Below, one piece after another: positions 1-5,376 of a stretch of 6,650 nt of DNA (the stretch's first letter is position 1; each line of letters starts with the position of its first letter). This DNA is from Clostridia bacterium (lineage in GTDB: Bacteria; Bacillota; Clostridia; Oscillospirales; CAG-272). Below the pieces are notes generated by a model, which saw only the letters and a list, made by a program, of their open reading frames with translations, was not told the DNA's origin and did no database searches. A program made the translations under genes and the position numbers. The stretch is from positions 1 to 6,650 of the forward strand of contig JAGAUC010000014.1 in NCBI GenBank assembly GCA_017621015.1, given 5' to 3'.

Positions 1-213
1 CGCGTGAGAAGGTCTCAAAATGACTCGGACATCGAAACACACGTTGTTTTCGCGTTATCGTTCGGGCTCCGTATCAAGCGTAGCCGTTTTGCTTGTAGGG
101 AAAAGTTTTGCGGAGCTTTTCGAGTTGCGAAGCAATCTCGTAAAAGCAGACCGTTCTCCTTTACAGACAAAACACACCGTTAAACCTCAATTTCTCATCA
201 AAAATACAACTGC
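1..213. other. Non-coding stretch with tandem hairpins downstream of the esterase operon
   Basis: No credible gene lies in this stretch. Three hairpins follow one another: CAAGC/GCTTG (75-79 with 91-95), GAAAAG/CTTTTC (100-105 with 116-121), and CGAG-TTGC with GCAA-CTCG (121-140, loop GAA, one bulged T). A small TGAGA/TCTCA hairpin sits at 5-17 at the window edge. None is followed by a clean T-run on either strand, so they are not standard intrinsic terminators. The stretch could be a dispersed intergenic repeat, a structured RNA, or the 3' untranslated region of the esterase operon. A 79-codon plus-strand reading frame (20-259) crosses it, but it runs into the antisense of the esterase 3' end and has no clear ribosome binding site, so it is probably not a gene. 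Confidence 0.4.
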
Positions 214-1320
214 TTACAGTCTTTGCCCCTTCAGGTGCTTATCCGCAAAATTCATATAGTGGTGCCAGTCCGACGCGGTCAGCGCGTGATCGATGGGCGA
301 GCGGTGATAGGCGATCATGCCCTCGTGATACTCCTTTTCGACCTCGATCTCGTCATCCACCACAATGCCCTTTTTGCCGTAAAGCTCATAGACGCTTGAC
401 GCCAGCTTGGCCGAGAAAAGCTCAGCCTCGGGATCCGACCACTCATCCAGCGCATCGCTCTTAATATAGAGTGGACGGGGTGCGATCATAGCCAAAAGCA
501 TATGCTGATCGCAGGGGAGCATCTCCTCGTTCTCTTTGAAGTTCCTGTAGTTGTCACAAAACCAGTCCGAGCACATCAAATTTCGGATATGCTCACCCAC
601 CTTGCCTCGCGTATAGGCCGCGCCGCCCGTGCCCGAGCTGTTGGAGATGACCAGCTTGATGCGCTCGTCGTACATACCGGTAAGAAGCGCGGTCTTTCCG
701 TCACGCGAGTGACCGACCACAGCCACATTCTTGTGATCAATATCGATGTCAGTAGTCAGATAGTCCATCACCAGCTGTGCACCGAAGGACCAGCCCGAAA
801 GCGTTGCCCAAGAGTTCTCAAGGCGCTTTTCGGCGGGCTGAATGGCACCGAACACGCCCTTTTTGAAGCCGCCGTAATACATCCAGTCGGGCGAAACAGC
901 GTTGGTGGGCATTACCGCCACGGCATAGCCGCGCGCCACAATCTCGGAGATTGGCAGGTGCGGATAATCGACCGCCTTGTCAAAGTCATACGCCAGGCTG
1001 CGCTTTTCATTCATAATCGTCAAAAACGCGGGTGCGGGAAGCGGCGCGTTTTCGGGAACAAATATGTAGGCAGGAAAATGATGCTCGTTGCAGGCAATAT
1101 CGATCTCCTTGAAGGTCGCACCCGATTCAAGCCAATTCTTTTCCCTTCGCACAAGGGTAAACACTTCCCCCTCGGGCCTCTCGCACGGACGGACACCGTA
1201 CACAAAATTCTCAAGCAACACCTTGATCTCGCGGCGGCGGTAGGTCTCCCAGGCCTCCACCGTTTTAATCGGCATGCCCGAGAGAGAGGTCAGAAGATCC
1301 AAGCGCTTGTTCTCATTCAT
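214..1320 (-). CDS. CE15-like / acetylxylan-esterase-type alpha/beta-hydrolase
   Basis: This 368-residue protein has no signal peptide and is probably a cytoplasmic carbohydrate esterase. The nucleophile elbow is GHSRDGK (203-209), with Ser205 as the likely nucleophile. It is followed by ISNSSGTGGAA (225-235), a layout typical of bacterial glucuronoyl esterases (family CE15) and related acetylxylan esterases. The likely acid lies in SDALDEWSDPE (288-298, Asp291 or Glu293), and the likely catalytic His is His345 in DHALTASDW. Classical CE15 enzymes have GCSRxGK and a Glu after the elbow. Here the Cys is His and that Glu is absent, so activity on glucuronoyl esters is uncertain and deacetylation is equally possible. 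The ATG has a GGAG ribosome binding site 8 bases upstream. The gene follows the propeller glycosidase by 15 bases, so the two are surely co-transcribed, and their products plausibly act on the same ester-decorated oligosaccharide. Confidence 0.85.
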   Translation of the reverse strand: MNENKRLDLLTSLSGMPIKTVEAWETYRRREIKVLLENFVYGVRPCERPEGEVFTLVRREKNWLESGATFKEIDIACNEHHFPAYIFVPENAPLPAPAFLTIMNEKRSLAYDFDKAVDYPHLPISEIVARGYAVAVMPTNAVSPDWMYYGGFKKGVFGAIQPAEKRLENSWATLSGWSFGAQLVMDYLTTDIDIDHKNVAVVGHSRDGKTALLTGMYDERIKLVISNSSGTGGAAYTRGKVGEHIRNLMCSDWFCDNYRNFKENEEMLPCDQHMLLAMIAPRPLYIKSDALDEWSDPEAELFSAKLASSVYELYGKKGIVVDDEIEVEKEYHEGMIAYHRSPIDHALTASDWHHYMNFADKHLKGQRL

Positions 1321-1335
1321 AGCCGTATCTCCGTA

Positions 1336-2280
1336 TTATTCAAAAAATCCCTGCAAAAATTCCTTCATTGTGCCCTCATAGCAGGCCTCGGCGAGGAATT
1401 CGGTTCCCTTCTGGTCTCCCCAGCTGTAATAGATGATGGTTCTACCCAGGAATTCGCACAGCTCCATATCGCTGTTGTTGATGTCCTCTGCGGCATCGAT
1501 GCGCTCGCGGTCGGCAGGCGTGAGGAAGGGCGAGGCGATCTTCTTGTCCTCATATTCGTCATACATCAGCACAGGATTCACCGGACTGTACTCCCAGTGG
1601 ATAAGATCCTTACTGCGTGCAAGACTGTTGGCGTAGCGCGCGTTGGGATACTGCTCCAAATATCCAACGTAATAATGCTCGTCGCCCTCCAGCGTATAGA
1701 GCGCCGGACTTCCGGAATAACGGTCCTTTTGGAACACGCACTCGGAGGGCGTCAGCTCCCAATTGGTCAGATCCCTGGACTTGAGGAAGCGGAAGGTAAA
1801 GGGCTTCGGGCCGCACTCCTCGGCGGGGGCGCTGATCTCGATCATCAGCGTATACTCGTCACCCATCTTGGCAATGTTCATGTTGTATATTCTCCAGCCG
1901 GGCAGACTGAGCTCAGCATACTGCTCCCAATTTTCAAGGTCGGTCGAGCGGAAGAAATGAAGCGCTTCACTTCCCCAGGTCGGGCTTGCGCCCGTTACCA
2001 CGTACATCACGCCGTCCTCCGTCCACGGGAAGCCGAAGGTGTGATTTTCGGCAAAGAAGGGGGTGGCGGTGTTGGTGCGAACGTCTACAAAATGCAGACA
2101 GGGCGGGTCCTTAAGCTCGCTCCAGTTCGCCTTAGCGTTGCCTGCAAAAAAGCTCTTGCGGCGCACCACCTCAAAGCGGTATAATCTATCCTTAAAAACG
2201 ATAGGCGTGGTCTCCACAATGTTGTTGCACTCGATCGTTCCGATCTTGCGGATGATCGGCTTTTTGATTGCTTGTTTCAT
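1336..2280 (-). CDS. GH43/GH32-like five-bladed beta-propeller protein
   Basis: This 314-residue protein appears to be a cytoplasmic five-bladed beta-propeller of the GH43/GH32/GH68/GH117 type. Its clearest mark is a blade motif of the form S-x-D-L-x-x-W-E, seen three times: RSTDLENWE (111-119), KSRDLTNWE (168-175) and RSKDLIHWE (222-230). The N-terminal ETTPIVFKDRLYRFE (23-37) sits where blade 1 of these families normally carries the Asp base, but Glu23 is there instead. I could not assign a full catalytic triad, so the substrate and even hydrolytic activity are open. There is no signal peptide. The start at 2280 is chosen because AAAGGA lies 9 bases upstream (2290-2295). The open frame continues upstream to 2889, but that part is only the antisense of the LacI gene and the promoter region. 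It is the first gene of an operon with the esterase, divergent from the LacI regulator that probably controls it. Confidence 0.8.
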   Translation of the reverse strand: MKQAIKKPIIRKIGTIECNNIVETTPIVFKDRLYRFEVVRRKSFFAGNAKANWSELKDPPCLHFVDVRTNTATPFFAENHTFGFPWTEDGVMYVVTGASPTWGSEALHFFRSTDLENWEQYAELSLPGWRIYNMNIAKMGDEYTLMIEISAPAEECGPKPFTFRFLKSRDLTNWELTPSECVFQKDRYSGSPALYTLEGDEHYYVGYLEQYPNARYANSLARSKDLIHWEYSPVNPVLMYDEYEDKKIASPFLTPADRERIDAAEDINNSDMELCEFLGRTIIYYSWGDQKGTEFLAEACYEGTMKEFLQGFFE

Positions 2281-2323
2281 TTCAAAGATTCCTTTCCCAA
2301 AAATCAGCCCCGGGGCCGCCTTT

Positions 2324-2352
2324 ATCTTACAACAGTTTTGACGGTTTGTCAA
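2324..2352 (-). promoter_or_regulatory. Promoter of the glycosidase-esterase operon
   Basis: Read on the minus strand, TTGACA (2347-2352) is a perfect -35 box, then 17 bases, then TAAGAT (2324-2329), a four-of-six -10 box. The start codon at 2280 would be preceded by a leader of about 37 bases, which contains the GC palindrome GCCCCGGGGC (2307-2316). The inverted repeat TTGAC-N5-GTCAA (2338-2352) overlaps the -35 box and could be a second protein-binding site. Confidence 0.6.
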
Positions 2353-2369
2353 TAGATTTTTCCAAAATG

Positions 2370-2381
2370 TGAAACGTTTTA
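2370..2381. promoter_or_regulatory. Candidate LacI-type operator between divergent promoters
   Basis: TGAAACGTTTTA is a 12-base inverted repeat centred on CG with a single mismatched pair, flanked by matching AAAA (2364-2367) and TTTT (2384-2387). CG-centred palindromes of this kind are the usual targets of LacI-family proteins. It lies 8 bases before the -35 box of the regulator gene and 17 bases before the -35 box of the operon, so one site could serve both directions. It does not fit the catabolite-repression cre consensus (TGNNANCGNTNNCA type). Binding by the neighbouring regulator is inferred. Confidence 0.5.
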
Positions 2382-2389
2382 TTTTTTCT

Positions 2390-2418
2390 TTGACAAAACG
2401 CAAAAAATGTGCTATAAT
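2390..2418 (+). promoter_or_regulatory. Consensus extended -10 promoter of the LacI regulator gene
   Basis: TTGACA (2390-2395), a 17-base spacer and TATAAT (2413-2418) with TG one base before it (2410-2411) give an ideal sigma-A type promoter. Transcription would start near 2425, followed by an AAGGAG ribosome binding site at 2437-2442. So strong a promoter for a repressor suggests negative autoregulation through the nearby inverted repeat. Confidence 0.85.
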
Positions 2419-2436
2419 GAGAAAAATAAAGGCAGG

Positions 2437-2442
2437 AAGGAG
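2437..2442 (+). promoter_or_regulatory. Ribosome binding site fixing the LacI start
   Basis: AAGGAG lies 6 bases before the ATG at 2449. The alternative upstream ATG at 2407 lies upstream of the -10 box, so it is outside the predicted transcript and can be excluded. Confidence 0.8.
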
Positions 2443-2448
2443 AGGAAT

Positions 2449-3471
2449 ATGGATCAAAAGCGAGTCACCGTTAAGGATATCGCCGCAAAGCTGGGGGTTT
2501 CCCTGGGCATCATAAACAAGGCACTCAACGATAAAGGCGGCATCAGCGACGAGATGAGGGAGCGCATCCTCACCACTGCGAGAGAGATGGGCTACCGCGT
2601 CAACAAGGTGGCGCAAAGCATGGCACGGAATACCATCGTGCTCGGCGTACTCGTGCCCGCGCAGGAAAAGGATTATTTTTCCTTTCTCAAAAAGGGATTG
2701 GACAAGGAATTCGAGCGTCTTGCCGACTACAACGTACAATGCCGCTACTACCCCATCGAAAACACCTACTCCGCCGCCGACACGATCGAAACCCTGAAAG
2801 CCTGCATGAACGATAAGGTGCACGGCATTCTTCTGTGCGAATACTTCCCTTCGGAACTTGAAAAGATCTTTGAAGAGCTTGAAGCACAAAAGATCCCGAC
2901 CGTGCTGATCGGAGATACCGAATCCGCAGGCAATCGATACCTCAGCTCAATTCAGGTCGATGCCTACCGTTCGGGACAAATGGCGGCAGAAATGCTTCAC
3001 CTTTGCGCCAAAAAGAATGCAAGCGTTTCGATCTTCGTCGGCAACAAGGATCACGTCGAGCATATGCAAAAGATACGGGGCTTCACCGAAAGCCTGAAGG
3101 AGTACGGTCTCCACCCGATCGGCGTTTACGAGACCTATGACGACGAGGAGATCGCACTCCAGCTTTTCCGAAAAATATCGGGCAGGCTTGACGGCTTATA
3201 CGTTGCCACCTCCACCTTCGCTTCGATCGGCAAAGTGCTTCAGAACGAGCATCCCGACCTCAAAGTGATCTGCACCGACGTTGACGGTGCCGTCGCCGCG
3301 TGTCTGAAGGCCGGCGCCGTGCAAGCCTCGCTCTTTCAGGATCTTGAAAAGCAAGGAAGCACCGCCGTGCGCGTACTGTACGAATACATTGCCGAGAAGA
3401 AAACGCCCGAAAAAACCATCTGCATCACCCCTCGCCTTGTGATTGAAAGCAATCTGGACACCTTTATTTGA
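2449..3471 (+). CDS. LacI-family transcriptional regulator
   Basis: This 340-residue protein has the standard LacI-family length and layout. The N-terminal helix-turn-helix starts VTVKDIAAKLGVS (6-18), the recognition helix is SLGIINKALN (18-27), GYRVNKVAQSMAR (48-60) covers the hinge helix, and a sugar-binding, periplasmic-binding-protein-like domain starts at VLGVLVP (64-70) and runs to the end. QASLFQDLEKQGSTAVRVL (292-310) is a typical late segment of that domain. The recognition helix departs from the common S-x-x-T-V-S-R form (here I-I-N-K), so its operator may not be a canonical one. It is divergent from the glycosidase-esterase operon, shares its control region, and probably represses both directions until a sugar derived from the substrate binds. 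The ligand cannot be told. The gene ends in TGA at the edge of a 50-bp repeat that also supplies its terminator. Confidence 0.93.
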   Translation: MDQKRVTVKDIAAKLGVSLGIINKALNDKGGISDEMRERILTTAREMGYRVNKVAQSMARNTIVLGVLVPAQEKDYFSFLKKGLDKEFERLADYNVQCRYYPIENTYSAADTIETLKACMNDKVHGILLCEYFPSELEKIFEELEAQKIPTVLIGDTESAGNRYLSSIQVDAYRSGQMAAEMLHLCAKKNASVSIFVGNKDHVEHMQKIRGFTESLKEYGLHPIGVYETYDDEEIALQLFRKISGRLDGLYVATSTFASIGKVLQNEHPDLKVICTDVDGAVAACLKAGAVQASLFQDLEKQGSTAVRVLYEYIAEKKTPEKTICITPRLVIESNLDTFI

Positions 3472-3518
3472 TAAAAAAAGAAGAAGTCATATGAGCAGTG
3501 TTCTTAAGGACAGTTTTT
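3469..3518 (+). repeat. Copy A of a 50-bp stop-plus-terminator inverted repeat
   Basis: This copy runs from the TGA stop of the LacI gene through TGATAAAAAAAGAAGAAG, then TCATATGAGCAGTG, to the T-run after GGACAG. It matches, in inverted orientation, the copy at 4535-4584, which begins at the tatD stop. By eye 44 of 50 positions agree, and 18 consecutive bases are identical (AAAAAA then GAAGAAGTCATA, 3474-3491). The two host genes are unrelated, so the match is not gene homology. Confidence 0.85.
3499..3518 (+). terminator. Intrinsic terminator of the LacI gene
   Basis: TGTTC-TTAA-GGACA (3499-3512) forms a five-pair stem, one pair a G-T wobble, that can close further over TTAA. It is followed by G and five T. 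It lies 28 bases after the stop codon and within copy A of the repeat. The stem is short and its strength is moderate. Confidence 0.6.
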
Positions 3519-3546
3519 GAAATGAAATAAAGTACTATACTATGAA
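3517..3546 (+). promoter_or_regulatory. Possible promoter of the lipoprotein gene
   Basis: TTGAAA (3517-3522), 18 bases and TATGAA (3541-3546) is one reading. TATACT (3536-3541) is a better -10 box but lacks a good -35 box. The gene is preceded by a terminator, so some promoter is expected here. The exact boxes are uncertain. Confidence 0.3.
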
Positions 3547-3563
3547 TAGAATCCAAATTGTGG

Positions 3564-3571
3564 AAAGGTGG
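3564..3571 (+). promoter_or_regulatory. Ribosome binding site deciding the lipoprotein start
   Basis: AAAGGTGG lies 8 bases before the ATG at 3580. The in-frame GTG at 3568 falls inside this site, so the ATG is the better start. Confidence 0.6.
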
Positions 3572-3579
3572 CTGAAATT

Positions 3580-4404
3580 ATGAAATGCATTAAGAAAGCC
3601 ATATCATTTGTCATATTGACAATTTTTCTTTTTTCTACAGTTTCCTGCGGGTTGGTGTATATTCCAAACGATGAAGAAAAAGCATTTGAAAGTATTTTGC
3701 CTAAGCTATTTGAAGCTTTGGACAGAGGCGATAACGTTGCAATATACGAGTTGTTTTCTCCCGCAGTAAGAGAACAAAGTGATAATTTACAAGAACAAAT
3801 AGCTGCGTTAATATCTGTTTATAGTGGACCTACTGATAAATTCGATCTTGAGGATGTTCCCATGCATGGAAGTGAGCATATTGGAAATCCGGGAAATTGG
3901 GCAAGCGCAGATGCCACTATTCCTGTTCGTTCAAACAATAATTATTATTTTTTCATAATTGATCTGATGTTCGAACATTACGATGAAAAGCAAGTTGGTA
4001 TTACTCAATTGGAATTTTATACTGCTGATGAAATGTGCGCTTTTAGAGAAAGTGACAATCAATGGATTAAGCGAAAAGGCTTATATTTACACACGGAGAA
4101 AAAACTTGGATGTGAAATACGTACAATCGACAGTTATCCCAATAGATACACGCCAACAAACCATACAATAAACATTGAGGAAGTAAAAGAATTTCTTAAA
4201 ACCTCTTCCTCTTTTTCCGAATTTGTAGATCGGTTTGGTAAAGCAAATGCAAAATCATCGGTAGTCGACTATTATTATTATGAGTTGCCCGCAAAAAATG
4301 GCGAACCGCAATATCTTAAAGTCAGTGAATATAATGACGTAATACATAGTATAACGATTGTAGATGACTTTAAGTTTATTGAAATGGTTTGGGATAAAGA
4401 ATAA
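3580..4404 (+). CDS. DUF5104-like lipoprotein of unknown function
   Basis: This 274-residue protein starts with a lipoprotein signal peptide: MKCIKKA, a hydrophobic stretch (8-18) and a lipobox ending STVSC, with Cys23 as the lipidated residue. Thr at -3 is less usual than Leu but allowed. It should be anchored on the outer face of the membrane. Residues about 31-175 (AFESILPKLFEALDRGD, then ELFSPAVREQ) resemble the Firmicutes DUF5104 family, in my judgement from memory of the family. Residues 196-274 form a second unit with FVDRFGKANAKSS and VDYYYYELP then YLKVSEYNDVIHSITIVDD, like small two-layer domains that follow DUF5104. The gene is visibly AT-rich in third positions, unlike all its neighbours, which suggests transfer from elsewhere. 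It stands alone between two copies of an inverted repeat and has its own terminator. Its role is unknown. Confidence 0.85.
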   Translation: MKCIKKAISFVILTIFLFSTVSCGLVYIPNDEEKAFESILPKLFEALDRGDNVAIYELFSPAVREQSDNLQEQIAALISVYSGPTDKFDLEDVPMHGSEHIGNPGNWASADATIPVRSNNNYYFFIIDLMFEHYDEKQVGITQLEFYTADEMCAFRESDNQWIKRKGLYLHTEKKLGCEIRTIDSYPNRYTPTNHTINIEEVKEFLKTSSSFSEFVDRFGKANAKSSVVDYYYYELPAKNGEPQYLKVSEYNDVIHSITIVDDFKFIEMVWDKE

Positions 4405-4419
4405 TTTTTACTAAAATAC

Positions 4420-4460
4420 AATAGCAGATATGGATTTATTTCCGTATCTGCTATTTTTAT
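4420..4460 (+). terminator. Strong intrinsic terminator of the lipoprotein gene
   Basis: AATAGCAGATA (4420-4430) pairs perfectly with TATCTGCTATT (4445-4455). The stem continues inward through a T-G wobble and GGA/TCC to a six-base loop. The T-rich tail TTTTTAT follows the GCTA of the stem. It starts 15 bases after the stop codon. Confidence 0.9.
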
Positions 4461-4533
4461 TGTACCATTTTAGGTGGTGGGTAAGTGCGCACTTGCGGGC
4501 AAGCTGTAGTCGCTGGTTGCGTTGTTGGATTAC
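4461..4533. other. Short non-coding spacer between convergent genes
   Basis: This spacer lies between the lipoprotein terminator and the tatD terminator. It is more GC-rich than the lipoprotein gene beside it and contains the perfect 12-base palindrome AAGTGCGCACTT (4483-4494). No gene is evident. It could be a remnant of an inserted element. Confidence 0.4.
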
Positions 4534-4557
4534 AAAAAACTGTCCTTTAGAAGACAG
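4534..4557 (-). terminator. Intrinsic terminator of the metG-tatD operon
   Basis: On the minus strand CTGTC (4557-4553) pairs with GACAG (4544-4540). The stem is extended inward by a T-G wobble and a T-A pair, and six T follow (4539-4534). It starts 24 bases after the tatD stop codon and forms the distal part of copy B of the repeat. Confidence 0.8.
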
Positions 4558-4584
4558 CACCTATGACTTCTTCTTTTTTCATCA
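4535..4584 (-). repeat. Copy B of the 50-bp stop-plus-terminator inverted repeat
   Basis: On the minus strand it runs from the TGA stop of tatD through TGATGAAAAAAGAAGAAG to the T-run after GGACAG. It matches copy A (3469-3518) in the opposite orientation. The differences are few: A/G just after the stop, four scattered changes in the spacer before and within the left arm of the hairpin, and one in the loop. The hairpin is better paired here than in copy A. Confidence 0.85.
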
Positions 4585-5376
4585 TAAGCCGAACAGGGTG
4601 TCGGCGTTTTTGTGTGTGATGTCGGCGATCTCGTCGGGCGTTTTTCCGAACACCTCAGCAATCGCTTCGGCGGTATGGTGCAAATAGCCCGAATGGTTGA
4701 GCTTACCGCGCATCGGATGCGGCGCCAAATACGGACAGTCGGTTTCGATCAAAAGACGATCAAGCGGCACCGAGGCCACCACCTCGCGCACGCGCGTGGC
4801 GTTTTTGAAGGTCACCACGCCCGAAAACGAGATATACCAGCCACGCCTTACCAGCTCGCGCGCCATTTCCACACTTCCGCTGTAGCTGTGAAAGACACCG
4901 CGCACGTTCGGGAATCTCAGCACGGTCTCAAAGCTGTCGCCGTGCGCCTCGCGGTCATGAATGATAACAGGCAGATCGTATTTCTCGGCCAAGGCCATCT
5001 GCCCCTCAAAGAAAAACCGTTGTTTCTCCTTGTCATAGGGCTCCCAATAGTAGTCAAAGCCGATTTCCCCGATCGCCACGATCTTCTCCGCCTTAAAATC
5101 GCGGTGCTCCTCAAGAAACTCCGCAAAGCGCTCCAGAGACTCAAACGCATAGTCCGCACAGTCCGACGGGTGAATACCCACCGCAGCGTACATCCCTTGC
5201 CATTTTTGCGCCATAGCCAGGCAGATCGGCGCATTTTCAAGGCTTGTCCCAACGTTCACGATCGTATCCACATCGCCTGCGAAGATCTCCGCAAGAAGCA
5301 CATCCGCCCCCTCGGATTCCTTAGCAAAGCGCGCATCGTAGTAATGCGCGTGGGTGTCAAAAAGCTTATGGGACAT
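4582..5376 (-). CDS. tatD: TatD family metal-dependent hydrolase (DNase)
   Basis: This 264-residue protein has the full length and all metal ligands of the TatD family, TIM-barrel hydrolases with 3'-5' exonuclease/DNase activity in characterised members. The ligands are His9 and His11 (DTHAHY), Glu104 (GEIGFDYYWEP), His140 (VIIHDRE), His163 (FHSYSG) and Asp213 (ETDCPYLAP). GIHP (67-70) and PMRGKLNHSGYL (221-232) are also typical, except that the common NEP is NHS here. It is cytoplasmic. Its ATG overlaps the metG stop by one base (TGATG) and no clear ribosome binding site precedes it, so translation is probably coupled to metG. The metG-tatD order is conserved in Firmicutes. In Bacillus the cluster goes on toward rnmV and ksgA, but here it stops at a terminator. 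Confidence 0.95.
   Translation of the reverse strand: MSHKLFDTHAHYYDARFAKESEGADVLLAEIFAGDVDTIVNVGTSLENAPICLAMAQKWQGMYAAVGIHPSDCADYAFESLERFAEFLEEHRDFKAEKIVAIGEIGFDYYWEPYDKEKQRFFFEGQMALAEKYDLPVIIHDREAHGDSFETVLRFPNVRGVFHSYSGSVEMARELVRRGWYISFSGVVTFKNATRVREVVASVPLDRLLIETDCPYLAPHPMRGKLNHSGYLHHTAEAIAEVFGKTPDEIADITHKNADTLFGL

Noticed and set aside
208..221. Terminator formed by ACTG/CAGT at the esterase stop codon, followed by TGTATTTTTG on the minus strand
   Set aside because: The stem is only four to five weak pairs and overlaps the stop codon, too little to call a terminator.
20..259. Plus-strand open frame of 79 codons at the left end
   Set aside because: No convincing ribosome binding site, hairpin-rich sequence, and it runs into the antisense of the esterase 3' end.
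502..2184. Long plus-strand open frame of 560 codons antisense to the esterase and propeller genes
   Set aside because: It spans two well-supported minus-strand genes and their junction, has no recognisable domain, and reflects GC-rich codon positions of the genes opposite.
2364..2387. Catabolite-repression cre site at the CG palindrome
   Set aside because: The bases before the central CG do not give TGNNAN on either strand, so it fits a local LacI-type operator better.
2281..2889. N-terminal extension of the propeller protein to an upstream ATG
   Set aside because: The extension is antisense to the LacI gene and crosses both promoters. The ATG at 2280 has its own ribosome binding site and begins family-like sequence.
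3568..3579. GTG start for the lipoprotein
   Set aside because: The GTG is inside the ribosome binding site of the ATG at 3580, and the ATG start gives a normal lipoprotein signal peptide.
3469..4584. Invertible promoter or phase-variation switch between the inverted repeats
   Set aside because: The flanking copies are terminators, the segment carries its own gene and terminator, and no recombinase is nearby. Inversion would not obviously switch expression.
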